This document shows positions 11,208 to 22,404 of a stretch of 64,000 nt of DNA, piece after piece. This DNA is from Rhynchosporium graminicola. Taxonomy: Eukaryota > Ascomycota > Leotiomycetes > Helotiales > Ploettnerulaceae. The position numbers were made by a program, and so were the translations under genes. The first letter of the stretch is position 1. The number at the start of each line of letters is the position of its first letter. Under the pieces are notes generated by a model, which was not told the origin of the DNA, searched no databases, and worked only from the letters and a program-made list of their open reading frames with translations. The stretch spans positions 383,561 through 447,560 of the forward strand of contig FJUW01000008.1 of assembly GCA_900074885.1 (NCBI GenBank). The letters are read 5' to 3'.

Positions 11208-11740
11208 TTAGATTAATATAATTTCTTAATTAAGTTAAATAAGTTATATTTAAGATCTAATAATATATTAGTACCTAGTGATATTAAGTAGATATAACTT
11301 ATTTAATTAATAAAATATTTAGCTAATTCTATATTAATCCTAAGGTTTAGATAGTCTAATAATAATAAAACTTTAGATCTATTATCCTATTTCTATTATT
11401 CCTATATCTTTAAGTTCTATTCCCTCTATCTAAGGATATTAGCTTTAATATTATTCTTATAAAGTATATATATAATTTAGAAATTAAATTCAGATAGAAA
11501 TTCTATCTACTTAGCTTACTTACTAGTTAGAACCTTAGGAATTATAAAGTACTCTAAGGATCGATAGTTTATATATATACTAATATAGTATTATAATAAT
11601 ATAGGTTCAGGTCTCTATTTCCGAAAGAACTTAATAATATTATATAGTTCCTTATTATAGATCTTCTAGTTTAGTTTATATTTATATAGAATATAGAAAT
11701 AGAATCTTATTAGATATTACTAATTATCTATAATATAAAA
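11205..11740 (-). mobile_element. Gypsy-I fragment (RNase H/integrase border)
   Basis: Matches 25395-25925 in copy A and 33060-33600 in copy C in the same orientation. Landmarks include attaatcctaaggttta and tattattcctatatcttta near 11340-11410. It corresponds to the end of RNase H and the start of integrase on the minus strand. It is truncated at both ends and as heavily converted as copy C. No LTR is attached. Confidence 0.75.
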
Positions 11741-12450
11741 GTAAAGTAAGCTTTAATAAAGATAAAATATTATTTTAAGATATTAGAAAATAGAGAATTA
11801 AAATAGTCTTTAAATATTAATTATAAAAAATATTATCTCTTTATAAGAAAAAGAGAAAGCTTATTTTAAATATATAAGAAGGATTATATAAGTATATATT
11901 ACGCTATATAAGTAATTAGATATAATAAAATAAATAAAAATAGATAATAAGTAAAAGTATATAATATACTTATTATAGTTATTTCTTAGTCTAAAGCTAG
12001 AGATTACTATTAATTATATATATACTTTTACTTAGTTAGTAAATATAAATTATCTTAAGTAAGTGAAAAAAGCTTCTAAATAAAGAGAGTAGATTTTACT
12101 ATTTATATAAATTAATAAAAGAAAGTATAAATAAAGTATATAAACTAATTAAAATCGAAGTAATATATTAATTAAAGAGTAAAGTTAAGTAAATAAAGGA
12201 GATTATAAGACTATAATCTTATTTATAATATAGATTTAGCTATTCTAAGATTTAAGTAATTATACTAAGTATAAGAGTAAAGATTAAGTATTATATAGAA
12301 GCGTTTAGTTAAATAAATTATAAATCGAAGTGTAAGTTATATAATTCTTAGAGATTTATAAATAGTAGTTATAATTAAGTAAATAATCTTATCTTATTAT
12401 TATTTATTAATTTAATAAAGTAAAAGAAGCGCTCTAAGTAGTCTTATTTA
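11741..12450. other. AT-rich stretch without recognisable gene
   Basis: Very AT-rich with short stops in all frames. Low-complexity A- and T-runs are present but no LTR, terminal inverted repeat or domain was seen. It is probably the remains of an old element beyond recognition. Confidence 0.4.
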
Positions 12451-14335
12451 CTTATAAGAGTAAGTAACCGAAGCCTCGTAAGTATATAAATACTTCTTAT
12501 CTTATATATAAAGAGGTTCTTCTTCCTTTAAATATAATATACTAAAGATTCCTACGCTTATCTCTTTTCTTCTATTATTAACTATATTATTCTAAAGCTT
12601 CTATTATTATTATATTTTCTAAGTCTCTAAATAAGAGATCGCGAAAGAAGAAGTCTAATTCTAAGGAATCCGATATATATCTTATATCTTATTATTATAT
12701 CGTAGATCGATCTGCTAATCTTAGAAGATCCTCTACTACTAGATCTACTTATTACGATACTATAATATTATTTTCTATTTTCTCTTTTACTTTCATTATT
12801 TAGCTAATTTTTCTTATAATATAGTTCGATAGCTCTTACTTTAAGAAAGAAATCCCCTCTACTTCTTATTACTACTTAGCTTAATCTCGAAATAATTATA
12901 AAATCTATTCTTTCTAATCTATTAATTATACTTATAAATATAATAATAATTCTGAGCCTAACCTTAAGTAATATAATCCCTTAGATAATCTATCTAATTA
13001 TATCCGTAACTCTCTCTAATCCTCTAAAGAACTAAATCAAGTATTATTCTTCTTTCTTTCTATATACTAAAATCTTCTTCTTTAAAGAAGATTTTTATAC
13101 TTTCCTATAGCTATAAATCTACTACTACTACTACTTCTAAATTAGCTAGAGTAAAGCGTAAGATAAGTAAATAATTCTCTAATACTCTTTTTATTAATTA
13201 TAACTCTTTCCTTTATATATATATTCTAATATCTATTAGATAAAGGGAGTAATAATCTTTATTAAAGATATATTAATATAAGTATTAAGTAAACTAGAAT
13301 AAAAAGTTATTACTATATAAATATAGCTATAAAGTTAAAGAGATACTATTCTTATACTTCTTATAGCTATTATCCTATTATCTTATAGATAATTACTTAA
13401 GCTAGAGAATTTATAGATAGAAAGAGAAATAGTACTAAGAAATCTATAAGTTTAAATCTGATCTTTTAATACTTTAGCTAATTACTTATTATCTTAAAAA
13501 TTATAATACGAACTTTTGATAAGTACTTAAAGATATAAAAGCTAAGAGAGCTATAAAGAAAAGTAATATAATAGATTCTGAGGTCGAAATTCTTAATATA
13601 AAGTCTATTAAGCCTAGACCTTCTATAAAGAAGAGAGATTATAATAATAATATAAGTAGAGCTTCTACTAAGAGGTTTATAGGATTATTCTATAATAGAA
13701 CTCTCTCTAAGGATCGAAAGTATTATACTAAGTATCGGATTAAGCGCTAGAAAAATAGTTTAGATAAAGTAGTTAGATTTTAATCTTAATATTCTTATAT
13801 AAGTATTCGTAGTTCCTTAAAAGCTTAGTTTTTTAGTCTAAATTCTATAAATAAAAAGCGCTAAGTAAGCGATATATACTTAAAGCTCCTTTATCTATAA
13901 TCTATAGTTTCTAAAGTTTAAGAGAGATCTAAAAGCTTCGAATTTTTATTAAATAAAATTCTTTATAAGGCTATTTATTAATATATTATTAGTTAGTAGA
14001 TAAGTTACTATAAATAATCCCTTAATATACTCTTACTTAAGCTATATATTCTAAATATCGATATATTATAATTTAGTAATTATTCTCTCGGTTTTATTTA
14101 TAATAAGTCTAATTATTTATTAATTATTATAAAAGATCTCTTAAGTTTTACTAATATTAAAGGTAAGATCTTTAAGGAATCTCTAAAGAGCTATAGTTTC
14201 CTTTACTAAGTTAGCTAATATAAGTAATTTAGCTTTAGTTATAGAAGTTATAACTATATCTTATATTAAAGCTCCTTAGATTACTAGTCCTCTATATATA
14301 AGGATTAGATATTCTTAAGATAATCTTCTAGAGCT
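12450..14335 (+). pseudogene. unrecognised decayed coding region
   Basis: Several open blocks follow each other on the plus strand with charged, protein-like composition. One block near 12637-12750 contains RSRKKKSNSKESDIYL. A longer one (13528-13750, over 70 codons) contains KAKRAIKKSNIIDSEVEIL and PRPSIKKRDYNNN. Others near 14060-14200 contain KDLLSFTNIKGKIF. Stops between them are TAG/TAA, consistent with RIP. No family was recognised. The region is interrupted by the MULE derivative at 14344. It may be a host-derived repeated gene or an element I cannot place. Confidence 0.3.
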
Positions 14336-14343
14336 TAAATTAT
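14336..14343 (+). repeat. 8-bp target-site duplication, left copy
   Basis: taaattat directly precedes the left inverted repeat and recurs exactly at 15290-15297 after the right one. The length fits MULE-type transposition (8-11 bp). Confidence 0.8.
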
Positions 14344-14392
14344 AGCTATAGCTAAATAGCTATACGTGAATAGCTATATAGCTATACGCTAA
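14344..14392 (+). repeat. left terminal inverted repeat
   Basis: Begins agctatagctaaatagc and ends gctatacgctaa. It is the reverse complement of 15241-15289 except at three positions. It contains internal copies of tagctata, so it can also fold on itself. Confidence 0.9.
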
Positions 14393-14630
14393 AATTCTGG
14401 TAACTTAGCGTATATATCTAGGGGACACGCCCTACTATATAAATTTATACTAGAGGGCATAAGCTATTTATATAGAATGAAAATTTCATAATAATCTAAT
14501 TACCCCTAAGGCTAAGGATTACTATTCAAGTTAGAATTAAAGTTATTCAGAGACTTCCACTAAACTTCAACTACTTCTACTATAACTTCTGATTCTTAAG
14601 TATACGGCCCTACGCCTCCTATAGCAATTT

Positions 14631-15075
14631 ATGGTAAATATTACTACTGGATTTACTACTCTTCAGGTATATATAAAAGCCTATAGCTATACTCTTAAAT
14701 AGCGAGATACTAAACTAATCTATATATTATTTATCTGCGATCAAGCAGATAAGTATAATATAAAGCTAGCTAATATATACCCCTCTAAGAGACGACTAAA
14801 TACTAGCTCTAAGAAGTATGATTATAAGATAAGGCTTACTTTAGTAAAAGATCGAGTCTCCAGCTAGTAGGAAGTTAAGGTATTAGAGCTATATATAATC
14901 ATGCAGCTTCTGCAGACTTTATAGCCTATCTAGTATATAGAATTGCTTCTATTCCGGCAGAAGTACGTGCTTCAATTAGCTCTCTAGCTAAAGCAGGCCT
15001 ACCGAAGTATAGTATAATATTAATTTATTATTCAGATAGTATAATAGATACTACTATAGCTAGTGAAGCTATAAT
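14631..15075 (+). pseudogene. FAR1-like DNA-binding domain of MULE transposase, truncated
   Basis: An ATG at 14631 opens MVNITTGFTTLQ, which resembles the start of fungal FAR1-type proteins (GFTTLQEAQ-like). ICDQADKYN and a basic stretch PSKRRLNTSSKKY follow, where the family has CDRGGKYR and a Cys-containing basic segment. A 1-base frameshift near 14895-14905 switches frame. After it comes YNHAASAD (family HNHEAS), then IPAEVRASISSLAKAGL, the conserved end of the domain. Stops at 14700 and 14856 sit at Trp/Arg-like positions. The MULE transposase domain that should follow is absent. Role in a live element: binding the terminal repeats. Confidence 0.75.
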
Positions 15076-15240
15076 TCAAAGGGATATAATAGGAGGGGGG
15101 TATTAAGGTATATACTTAGGATACGGAATTTGAAGAAGATTTAGATAGATTAATATAATTAAGCCCTAAATACACTATACATAGTTATATATATAAATAT
15201 TAGTAGTGATAAATGCACCCTACATCTTGGGCTCGCTTAA

Positions 15241-15289
15241 TTAGCGTATAGCCATTTAGCTATTCACGTATAGCTATTTAGCTATAGCC
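15241..15289 (-). repeat. right terminal inverted repeat
   Basis: Begins ttagcgtatagccatttagc and ends gctatagcc, pairing with the left repeat at 14344-14392. Confidence 0.9.
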
Positions 15290-15297
15290 TAAATTAT
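15290..15297 (+). repeat. 8-bp target-site duplication, right copy
   Basis: taaattat, identical to 14336-14343. Confidence 0.8.
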
Positions 15298-15624
15298 TTA
15301 TAAATAAAGTATTATAAGCTATTACTAAAACTCTTAAATATTCTCCTTTATAAATAATCCCTAGAAAATAAGTATTATAAAGATATCGAATTAGCTATTG
15401 AATAGCTATAAAATAATCTAATAAGAGATTAGTGAAGTATTTATAGAGCTATAAAATAGTTTATAATATATTTAGTTAAATTATAATTATAATATAAAGA
15501 ACTAATCTTACTTTCTCTTAAAATACTTTAATTAATTTCTTTAAAGCTTAGTTTAAGTTCTTAATAAGATTAAATTAAAGAAGGAATATAATTAAGTAAT
15601 TTCTATTTATTTAATTAAATTACT

Positions 15625-15655
<31 letters not shown>

Positions 15656-15949
15656 TTATCGGTTAGTAAGCGATACGTCCTATAAAACCTTCTAACGAGT
15701 ATAAATAACGTAATAAGCAGTAGAATTATAAATATAACCTCCTGAAACTAGTTTATACGTTTAGAAGCGCGTAGCTACTATATAGCCTTATAAGAGATAA
15801 TCTAATTCTCTTTATATAGAATAGGCTTCTACCCCGAGGAGTTATTACGAGTTCGAGACTCAAAGAGATAGTAGCCTTTAAAAGCGTATAATATATAAAA
15901 GCAGAGGCCTATAAGAGCGTAATAATTATATGGATATAACCTTATATTA
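15298..15949. other. flank of MULE insertion and unassigned spacer
   Basis: The first part continues the AT-rich target sequence of the MULE. A palindromic run of taa and att units lies at 15624-15655. From 15670 to 15949 base composition rises and CG reappears (for example ccccgaggagttattacgag), but no frame, tRNA or known repeat was recognised. This part may be the 3' untranslated tail of LINE-D, which ends just to the right on the minus strand. Confidence 0.35.
15624..15655. repeat. palindromic (TAA)n/(ATT)n microsatellite
   Basis: Taa units followed directly by att units form a self-complementary stretch of about 32 bases. Confidence 0.85.
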
Positions 15950-18900
15950 GCTAGCGTAGCTAGTTACTAATAAAAGAAAAGATAGAAGAAAGAAAGCTAT
16001 TATCTATAACTTAAAAGATAAAATAAAAGCTTAAATCGTATTATAAATACTATCTACTCTTATATACTCTAAGTTCTCGAAGATAGAAAAACACTTATTA
16101 TATAAAGTAGTATATAATACTAATATAATATATATATCTTAGCGTATATTATATTTAGAGTAGTACTCTATAATAGTAAGGAAATATATAAAGTCTGATA
16201 ATACTAAGTAGAGCTCTTAGAGATATACTAGTATATTCTTTTTCTTAGTAGATAAGAGATCTAATCTAATATCTTTCGGCTAGTAGTTATAGCGCTAATA
16301 TAATCTTTTATAATAGACTAAGTATAATATAGATTTATACTTTCTATACTCGTAGATAAGTTTAGTATTCTTATATCTGAATTTCTTATAATACTAAGCG
16401 AAATCTCTATAGCTTATTCGTATAGCGACTAGTCGCTATAATATCACTCTTAGGAGAGATAGCTTCTTATATTCTTTAATCTTATACTAAAGAAGGAAGC
16501 TTTTATATTATTTAGAGAGGCTCTAGTAGACTCTTGCTTACTAGCTCGAGCGAGCGTCTTTAATAAGCTTCTTAGTAATTAATCTGATACCTAAGATAAT
16601 AAGCTCTAATTCTAGTCTATTAGTTAGTATTAGTTTATATATACTGAAGTCTACTTCTTTATCTATAGCCTTATTACTTTCGATTTCGATATAATTAGAG
16701 GACTACTTAACGCTAATATTATTATATAATATTATAATATTCTAGATATTATAGAAAGCCTACTAAGATAATATAAAGATATCCTCTTTAATATCTTAGA
16801 TTACTAAAGTATTATTAATATATATCTAAATCTCTTAATATATAAGATAAGATATTATAATTACCTTATTAAAGCCTCTTTATATACTAATAACTTTCGC
16901 GTCGAAGATATATAATATAATACAGATCGAGCTATTTCCTATAAAAAGCTATTTCCTATTTTAATAGATAATATAGCTATAGCTACCGAATTTTCTATTC
17001 TCTAGGATCTATTCTAAGCTATCTAAGAATATTAAGATATCTATTAATAATAAAATAAGCTATTACTTCTTAAGAGCTTCTATTACTTTCTTCTTTTTTA
17101 TACTACTTATAAGATATTATCGATATCTAAGCGAGAAGTATAATAGATATAGCGTTAGATAAGATACTAAGGGTAATAGAGCGTCTAAGCGTAATATTTT
17201 AGTTCTAAGTAGCTATTTAGTTTTAGCGTATCTACCGCGTATAATAATATAATATTCTATCTATTTAACTATTAAGTATCTATTATCGATCGTTCGAAAG
17301 TATATTACTTATCTAACTTTAGCTTCTTCGAGTACTACTAGTCTAGAGAGGAGTCTGAAGTCTCTAATAACTATTATATTAGATATAATCCGCTAGATAA
17401 GTAGTAATTCTCTAATAGCTATAGTAATTACTATATAAACTAAGTTAATATATACGCTGACTTACGCGCTAACTTATAGTTTTCTATCTTTTATAATTAA
17501 ATAAATAGGTTTTATCTTATTAGCGTACTAAGCCTCTAAGTGATATAATATAGAGAGTAAGATATAAGTAATAATAGCTTTCTATAAGAAAGATACTAGT
17601 AAGCTATTAATTATTCTTACGAGGCCTCGAATATACTAAGATACCCGGCGGGCTTTTTATACTTAGAAAGTAATATATTATTTAAAAGTAAGCTTTCGAT
17701 TAAAGAAAACGCTCAACTAATAAAAGTAGAGAACTTAATCTCTTTCCTTTTCTCGTTTAATTAGTATAAGATATATTATTATTTATTTATCGATTATATA
17801 AGATAAGTTATAATTACTTTACTTTCTATTAAAATAGACTATTTCTTATTTCTCTAAGACGAAGAAGACCTTATTATTATTACTTTACTCTTATATACTA
17901 TATATATCTATTACTAGTATTTTTAAGTTATTATCGAGAGAGTATAAGACTTTATAGATATAGATATTATTAGTATACTTAAAGTATAAGATAGGGTCTT
18001 AGTTAAGTAGTTCTATTATATAGAGTATATAGAGAATAGAAGATAATAGTAAGCTCTATAGTATATTAAATCGTATTATATAATTATCTATAGTAGTTAA
18101 CTTTAGCTTAACTCTAACTTATCGTTTAGTAAGAAAAGAAGTAATAAGTTTAAGAAGTAGCTTTAGCTACTCTTATTATATTATTCGAGCGATTATTCTT
18201 CTGCGTAATAAAGCGTCGAACACGCCTTATATATCTATAGTAGTTATAATAACTTCTATTTCTATTGCGAAAGCTTACTTTATATCTATTATAAATAAGA
18301 TAACTAAATCTATAGCTAAGCGCTTTAGTAGCGCACCTTCGTATTAAGGGCTTAGAACCTTTATTATAAGAGTAGTCTAAGCTATATATCTTACGATAAT
18401 TCTTTCGAACCTCTTACTAATATAAGAGAGTAATACTATTAGTCTCTATAAGCGTATACTCGCTTATTCTTTTTCCTTATCTTTAGTAATATAGCTACTT
18501 CAGCTATTTTCTATATCATAGGAAAGTAGTTCAGTAAGAGATAAGTATTATAGAGCGCTATAATATAAGGCCTAACTACTAGATAGTAAGCCTTTAGTAA
18601 TTATATTATAATATAGTTAGTACTAGAGGAAGTACTAGAGACTCTAACTATATTATATTCGACTTTATTAATTATAATATTCTTATCGAATAATAGATAT
18701 ACTATAGAGCTATCGTTCTAGTTTTCTAGCGGATCGTACTTAAGGTCGTTATCTAAGCTAAAGTAGTCTAATACTCTAGTATATATAGCCTTAGCTTTTT
18801 CTATAAAGCTTTAGATAATTTAATTATTAACTTTAAGTAATAATAAGCAGAGTCTTAGCTAAAACTTATACTAATTAATTACTTAATAGAGTAACTTATT

Positions 18901-20110
18901 ATCTAAGACTCTATTTAGAACGTTCTTCTAGTATTATCTCTTAGCCTTTCGGATTATACTAAGAAATAATTTAGCTTTATTTATTATAGCTCTCTCGGAG
19001 CTTAGTAGTAGCTTATTATTTATATAGTCCTTATATATATACTTTAATATATTCCGATATCTATTATAATATAATATTATTAAGTTCTGAATTAAGCTTA
19101 TCTATTATTTTAATAGTAGCTTCGAACACTAAAGCGAGATTTACTACTCTTATATTAATATACTCTATAGTAAAGTAAGTCTAAGAGTCCTATAGGTTTA
19201 CTACTTCTAACTATATAAGTCCGGAGAATTTCAAGAGATCTTTATCTATTACTTTATAGGTTAGTTAATTTAGAACTATTCTGCTTCTTTCGAGGAGAAT
19301 AGTAATTATTATATAGTAATATAAGCTATTATCTATATTATCTGCTATTATTATAATAATATATAATATATTTAAGAAAGTTAAGTCGATAATATATCTA
19401 TAGATATTAATAATATCCTTTAGCGTGCTAATATAATCTATATCGCTAGCAGTAGACTATTTAGTAATCTTCGCGCTCTAATAAAGTGTACTTACTATTA
19501 ATAGCTCGAACATTTTATATATAATATTAAAGTTTTCTCTTATAAGGCACTTTATAATAAATCAGAGATATGAAATATAATTAATAATATAATCTCCTCT
19601 AGTATTCTGCTCTCTATAGATATTAAGTATCGAGAAGCTATTAAAATCGATCTAGAGTATATCTCTAGTTTCTATTATCTATCTCTATTCTATATATAGC
19701 TTTACGCCTTTTCGAACGTATATAATTACTTTAAGTCTTTTAGTATAATATTCTATAAGATCTATAGAGTTCTATAATATATATAATAAGAGCGAATAAA
19801 TTATATACGCTATATATATATATTTTAGTTCTATAATATATCTAAAGTTCCTAGATATATATAATATTAATACTAGCTTCGAACCCTAGTTTGAAAATAA
19901 CGCTATATATTTAGTATTTCCTTATATTAATCTAAAGGATCTAAAGATCTCGAGGTTTAAGTATTATTAAGTAGCTATAGCTGCGAGACTATAAAGAGCC
20001 TCTATTTATCTATAGTTTATAATAAGAGTTTATTAAGATCTATATCTTTTATTATAGATCTCTTTATCTTTATTTATAGCTTATTTTTAATAATACTTAA
20101 TAGTTTCGCT
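15950..20110 (-). mobile_element. LINE-D, second Tad1-like family, 5' truncated
   Basis: The minus strand reads, in order, endonuclease (about 19950-19200), reverse transcriptase (18750-17600), RNase H region (17200-16450) and a C-terminal Cys/His motif (16400-16290). It is clearly related to LINE-A/B but diverged, for example at the reverse transcriptase block around 18480. Unlike LINE-A and LINE-B, it keeps the sequence beyond the YADD box. ORF1 was not found; sequence between 20110 and 20830 shows only a weak frame. RIP damage is heavy. Confidence 0.75.
16100..19950 (-). pseudogene. LINE-D ORF2 remnant (endonuclease, RT, RNase H, CCHC)
   Basis: Minus-strand landmarks: IIDLTFLNILY in the endonuclease (around 19400), where the family has LDLTFSN; GVFDALLRRRII in the RT palm (around 18210), the first catalytic Asp region; and YFKYTNNIS at 17966-17980, the YADD box with both Asp changed to Asn. 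Further down come FFVLEKQEIVYF and then RNase H-like KAIDKEVDFSIYKL (around 16670). The end has the Tad1-type CCHC motif in which Cys and His read Tyr (NTKLIYEYRKY, around 16350). Nearly all changes are transitions. It would perform target-primed reverse transcription if intact. Confidence 0.8.
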
Positions 20111-20830
20111 TATATAGCTAAAGTAAGTATTCTAACTAGAGGGAGTATTAGTCTATCCTCGTATATAGAAACCCTATCTTTTCTCTTTCGAGTAGTATTA
20201 ACTAGCGCTAAGACAGAGAGCGTGTAATATTCCTGGGTCTAACTAGTACGCGGTATATAGGCTCGTCGGTTAGTATTAGCTATAAAGTAAAGTAAATAAG
20301 AAGTTTAGTTCTTAATTAGAATTAAGATATTATAAGCAGGTATTAATTACTATATGAATTTAAGTATAAAGCTCCTATCTAATAGTAGAAGTACTAGTCT
20401 TATATAGAACCTTCGTTCTCTTATATTAGCTATATAAGACTATCTTATAGAGCTTATAAGCTCTCGCGACCTATCTAGTAGTCTAGTATATCATATGATC
20501 CTAGATCACCTATAGCTACTATACTATTATTACTTTAATATAAGTAGATATATAATACTACTCGCTAGTTTATATTATAACTATATTAGTACTTTTCCTC
20601 TAATAGTACTAACTCTTTTCTAGTACTAAAACTCGCTTAGTATATACTACTAGATAGTACTATTAGTATTCTAGTATTAGGATAGTTTTTAGTACTAAGA
20701 ACTATACCGGTTCATAATACTATTCTCCTTCTGCCTTAGTATATCCTTACGCTTAAGTATACCTAAGGAAATATCGACGACTACTTATAGCTATCTCCTT
20801 CTTTTATTATATCCCCTGAATATTTAACTA
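20111..20830. other. spacer upstream of LINE-D, no gene recognised
   Basis: Repeated motifs tactagta/tagtacta and a minus-strand frame fragment near 20170-20320 (TRKRKDRVSIYEDRLILPL) are present. The fragment may belong to the truncated ORF1 end or the start of LINE-D ORF2. A region rich in ctagta-type words at 20560-20700 looks like decayed tandem repeats. Confidence 0.3.
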
Positions 20831-20834
20831 AATA

Positions 20835-21420
20835 AGTCGATTATATTATACTTAGAAGATAAATAGAACTAAGTAGTAAAAATTATAATACTATATACTA
20901 GATATAAAAAAGCGGAATATAAAGAGTATATATCGCCTCGCGATCCTAAATTAACTAGATATAATTATTACGCTCGACTGAATAAATCTTACGATATTCG
21001 TCTAAAGAATCGAATACATATAGCTTCTGAATAGGAAATTCTAGATTCCTAAATCGAAAAATTAGAAGATAAGGAAGACTTAGCTATAGCTAAGTTCTAT
21101 ATACGAATTATAAAGTTAAAGAAATAGAAACGTTTCTTATACGAAAAGTAATAAAAGATAATTATTACTAATCTAAACTCGATAGCTAAGCTTAATACTC
21201 TTAAAGCTCTAGAAAAGAAAAAAAAAGAGAAATAGAAAAGAGAAGAGACGCTTAAAGACGCTAAGCTAGCGGGCGTAGAACCCTCTAGTTCTGATATCCT
21301 TATCGACCTCTTATTCGACTTAATAGTCGACTTTCCTTTTAATCTTACGGATTTACTCTAAGTAGATCTAGGTTTTATTAATAGAAATTAGCTAGTAATA
21401 CTAAGTAATAAAAGCTTAAC
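20835..21420 (+). pseudogene. unrecognised Lys/Glu-rich coding remnant
   Basis: One plus-strand frame stays protein-like for about 190 codons with a few TAG/TAA interruptions. It reads EYKEYISPRDPKLTRYNYY, then IEKLEDKEDLAIAKFYIRI, then LEKKKKEK with REETLKDAKLAG, and finally an acidic-hydrophobic tail LIDLLFDLIVDFPFNL. The central part would form a charged helix or coiled coil. The layout resembles the C-terminal region of a transposase or a fungal repeated gene, but no family was recognised. Gypsy-I copy A is inserted about 200 bp downstream. Confidence 0.35.
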
Positions 21421-21622
21421 TTAAGTTCTTATATATTTTCTAAATATAATTAGTTCTTCTATTTTACTAAGTATCTAATAATATCTCGTTTATACTAATA
21501 GTCTAATAGTTCCTTTATATTATATTCTACGAGTAAGTTAACTAGTTTAGCGTATATCTTCAGGGTTAGTAGTACTCCTAGTAATACTTTTTCTAATAAG
21601 GATATATAGAATATTAAGAATA

Positions 21623-21627
21623 TCTTC
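21623..21627 (+). repeat. target-site duplication of Gypsy-I copy A, left
   Basis: tcttc, repeated exactly at 32447-32451 on the other side of the element. Confidence 0.9.
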
Positions 21628-21895
21628 TGTAACGACATAAGACTTAAGGCGGTATACAAGTAAGAATAAACGAGTAGGGAGGCTAAGAGCGATCTTATAT
21701 AGTCTACTACGAAGGAAATAAAAAGATAAGGAAAGAAGAAGAAAAGAGATAGAGTATAAGGCACCTTATATATATATACTAGTACTAGTCTAATACTATA
21801 CCGGGTCAGATACTAGTTCTGCCGGGATACCTATGAACTTAGGCCCTATTATCTATCCTTCTTCTTATATGATATTCAGGTGAGCTATTGTTATA
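21628..21895 (-). repeat. Gypsy-I copy A 3' LTR (268 bp)
   Basis: Begins tgtaacgacataagac on the plus strand and ends gagctattgttata. It is the reverse complement of the copy B LTRs. The left terminus keeps TGTAACGACA, which shows that the original LTR ended TGTCGTTACA. The right end has lost its terminal CA by transition. Confidence 0.95.
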
Positions 21896-22156
21896 TTACC
21901 CCCCTCCTAAGAAGAGCTTAACCCTAAGCTCGGAAAGTTATAGTTTATACTAGAATTAGTCTTTATTATAACTATTTTCGTTAATATTCGCGTAATAAGC
22001 GCTAGTCGCTCTTTAGTAATAGTAAATTCTTTATTAGGTTCTAACTAGTTATATCACTATAATAGTACTATATTAGTTATAACTTCTAAATCAGGCGGTA
22101 AGCGGTATTTACTTTATCTATTTACGATAGGAGTCGAGTTTAAGTAAGGCATAAGG

Positions 22157-22164
22157 TATATAAA
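22157..22164 (+). promoter_or_regulatory. candidate TATA box for antisense ORF, copy A
   Basis: tatataaa followed by ggaaaggg, about 250 bp upstream of the antisense frame and in its orientation. The same octamer is kept in copy B at 57927-57934. In an AT-rich genome TATA-like words are frequent, so only the conservation gives it weight. Confidence 0.35.
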
Positions 22165-22404
22165 GGAAAGGGTTTATTAATATTAGAGCCTTTCCTTTTT
22201 AACTACGATAACTACTTCAACTTATAAGTTTATTCTCCTTAGACTACGATATAGCTCCTAGAGTAAGTATCGTTACTAACTACTATAGTAGTTTATTATA
22301 ATCTTATATATTAATCGACCTAATTAACTCTTCTCTTAATATAAGTAAGTTTCCTATCTTAGTCTTAAGGATAGTCCTTAAGTATAGTATAAGGGTTTCA
22401 CGGA

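Larger units (their letters stand above)
14344..15289 (+). mobile_element. 946-bp MULE derivative with FAR1-like remnant
   Basis: Bounded by 49-bp inverted repeats that match at 46 positions (two of three mismatches are G/A) and by an exact 8-bp duplication of the target. Inside is a remnant of a FAR1-type DNA-binding domain, normally the N-terminal part of a Mutator-like transposase, with no catalytic DDE domain. It is therefore a non-autonomous internal-deletion derivative that needed a transposase from elsewhere. It is inserted in the unrecognised coding remnant and is less AT-converted than its surroundings, with many surviving CA dinucleotides. Confidence 0.85.

Noticed and set aside
15849..15862. 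gagttcgagactc, resembling a tRNA T-loop or SINE B box
   Set aside because: No A box at the right distance, no cloverleaf and no 3' tail were found.
20835..21420. Starship captain or DUF3435 tyrosine recombinase
   Set aside because: No catalytic Arg-His-Arg-Tyr arrangement could be seen; only a charged helix is recognisable.
21495..21764. 89-codon minus-strand frame
   Set aside because: It spans the left target duplication and half of the Gypsy-I LTR, is mostly hydrophobic translation of AT-rich sequence, and crosses an insertion border, so it cannot be a real gene.
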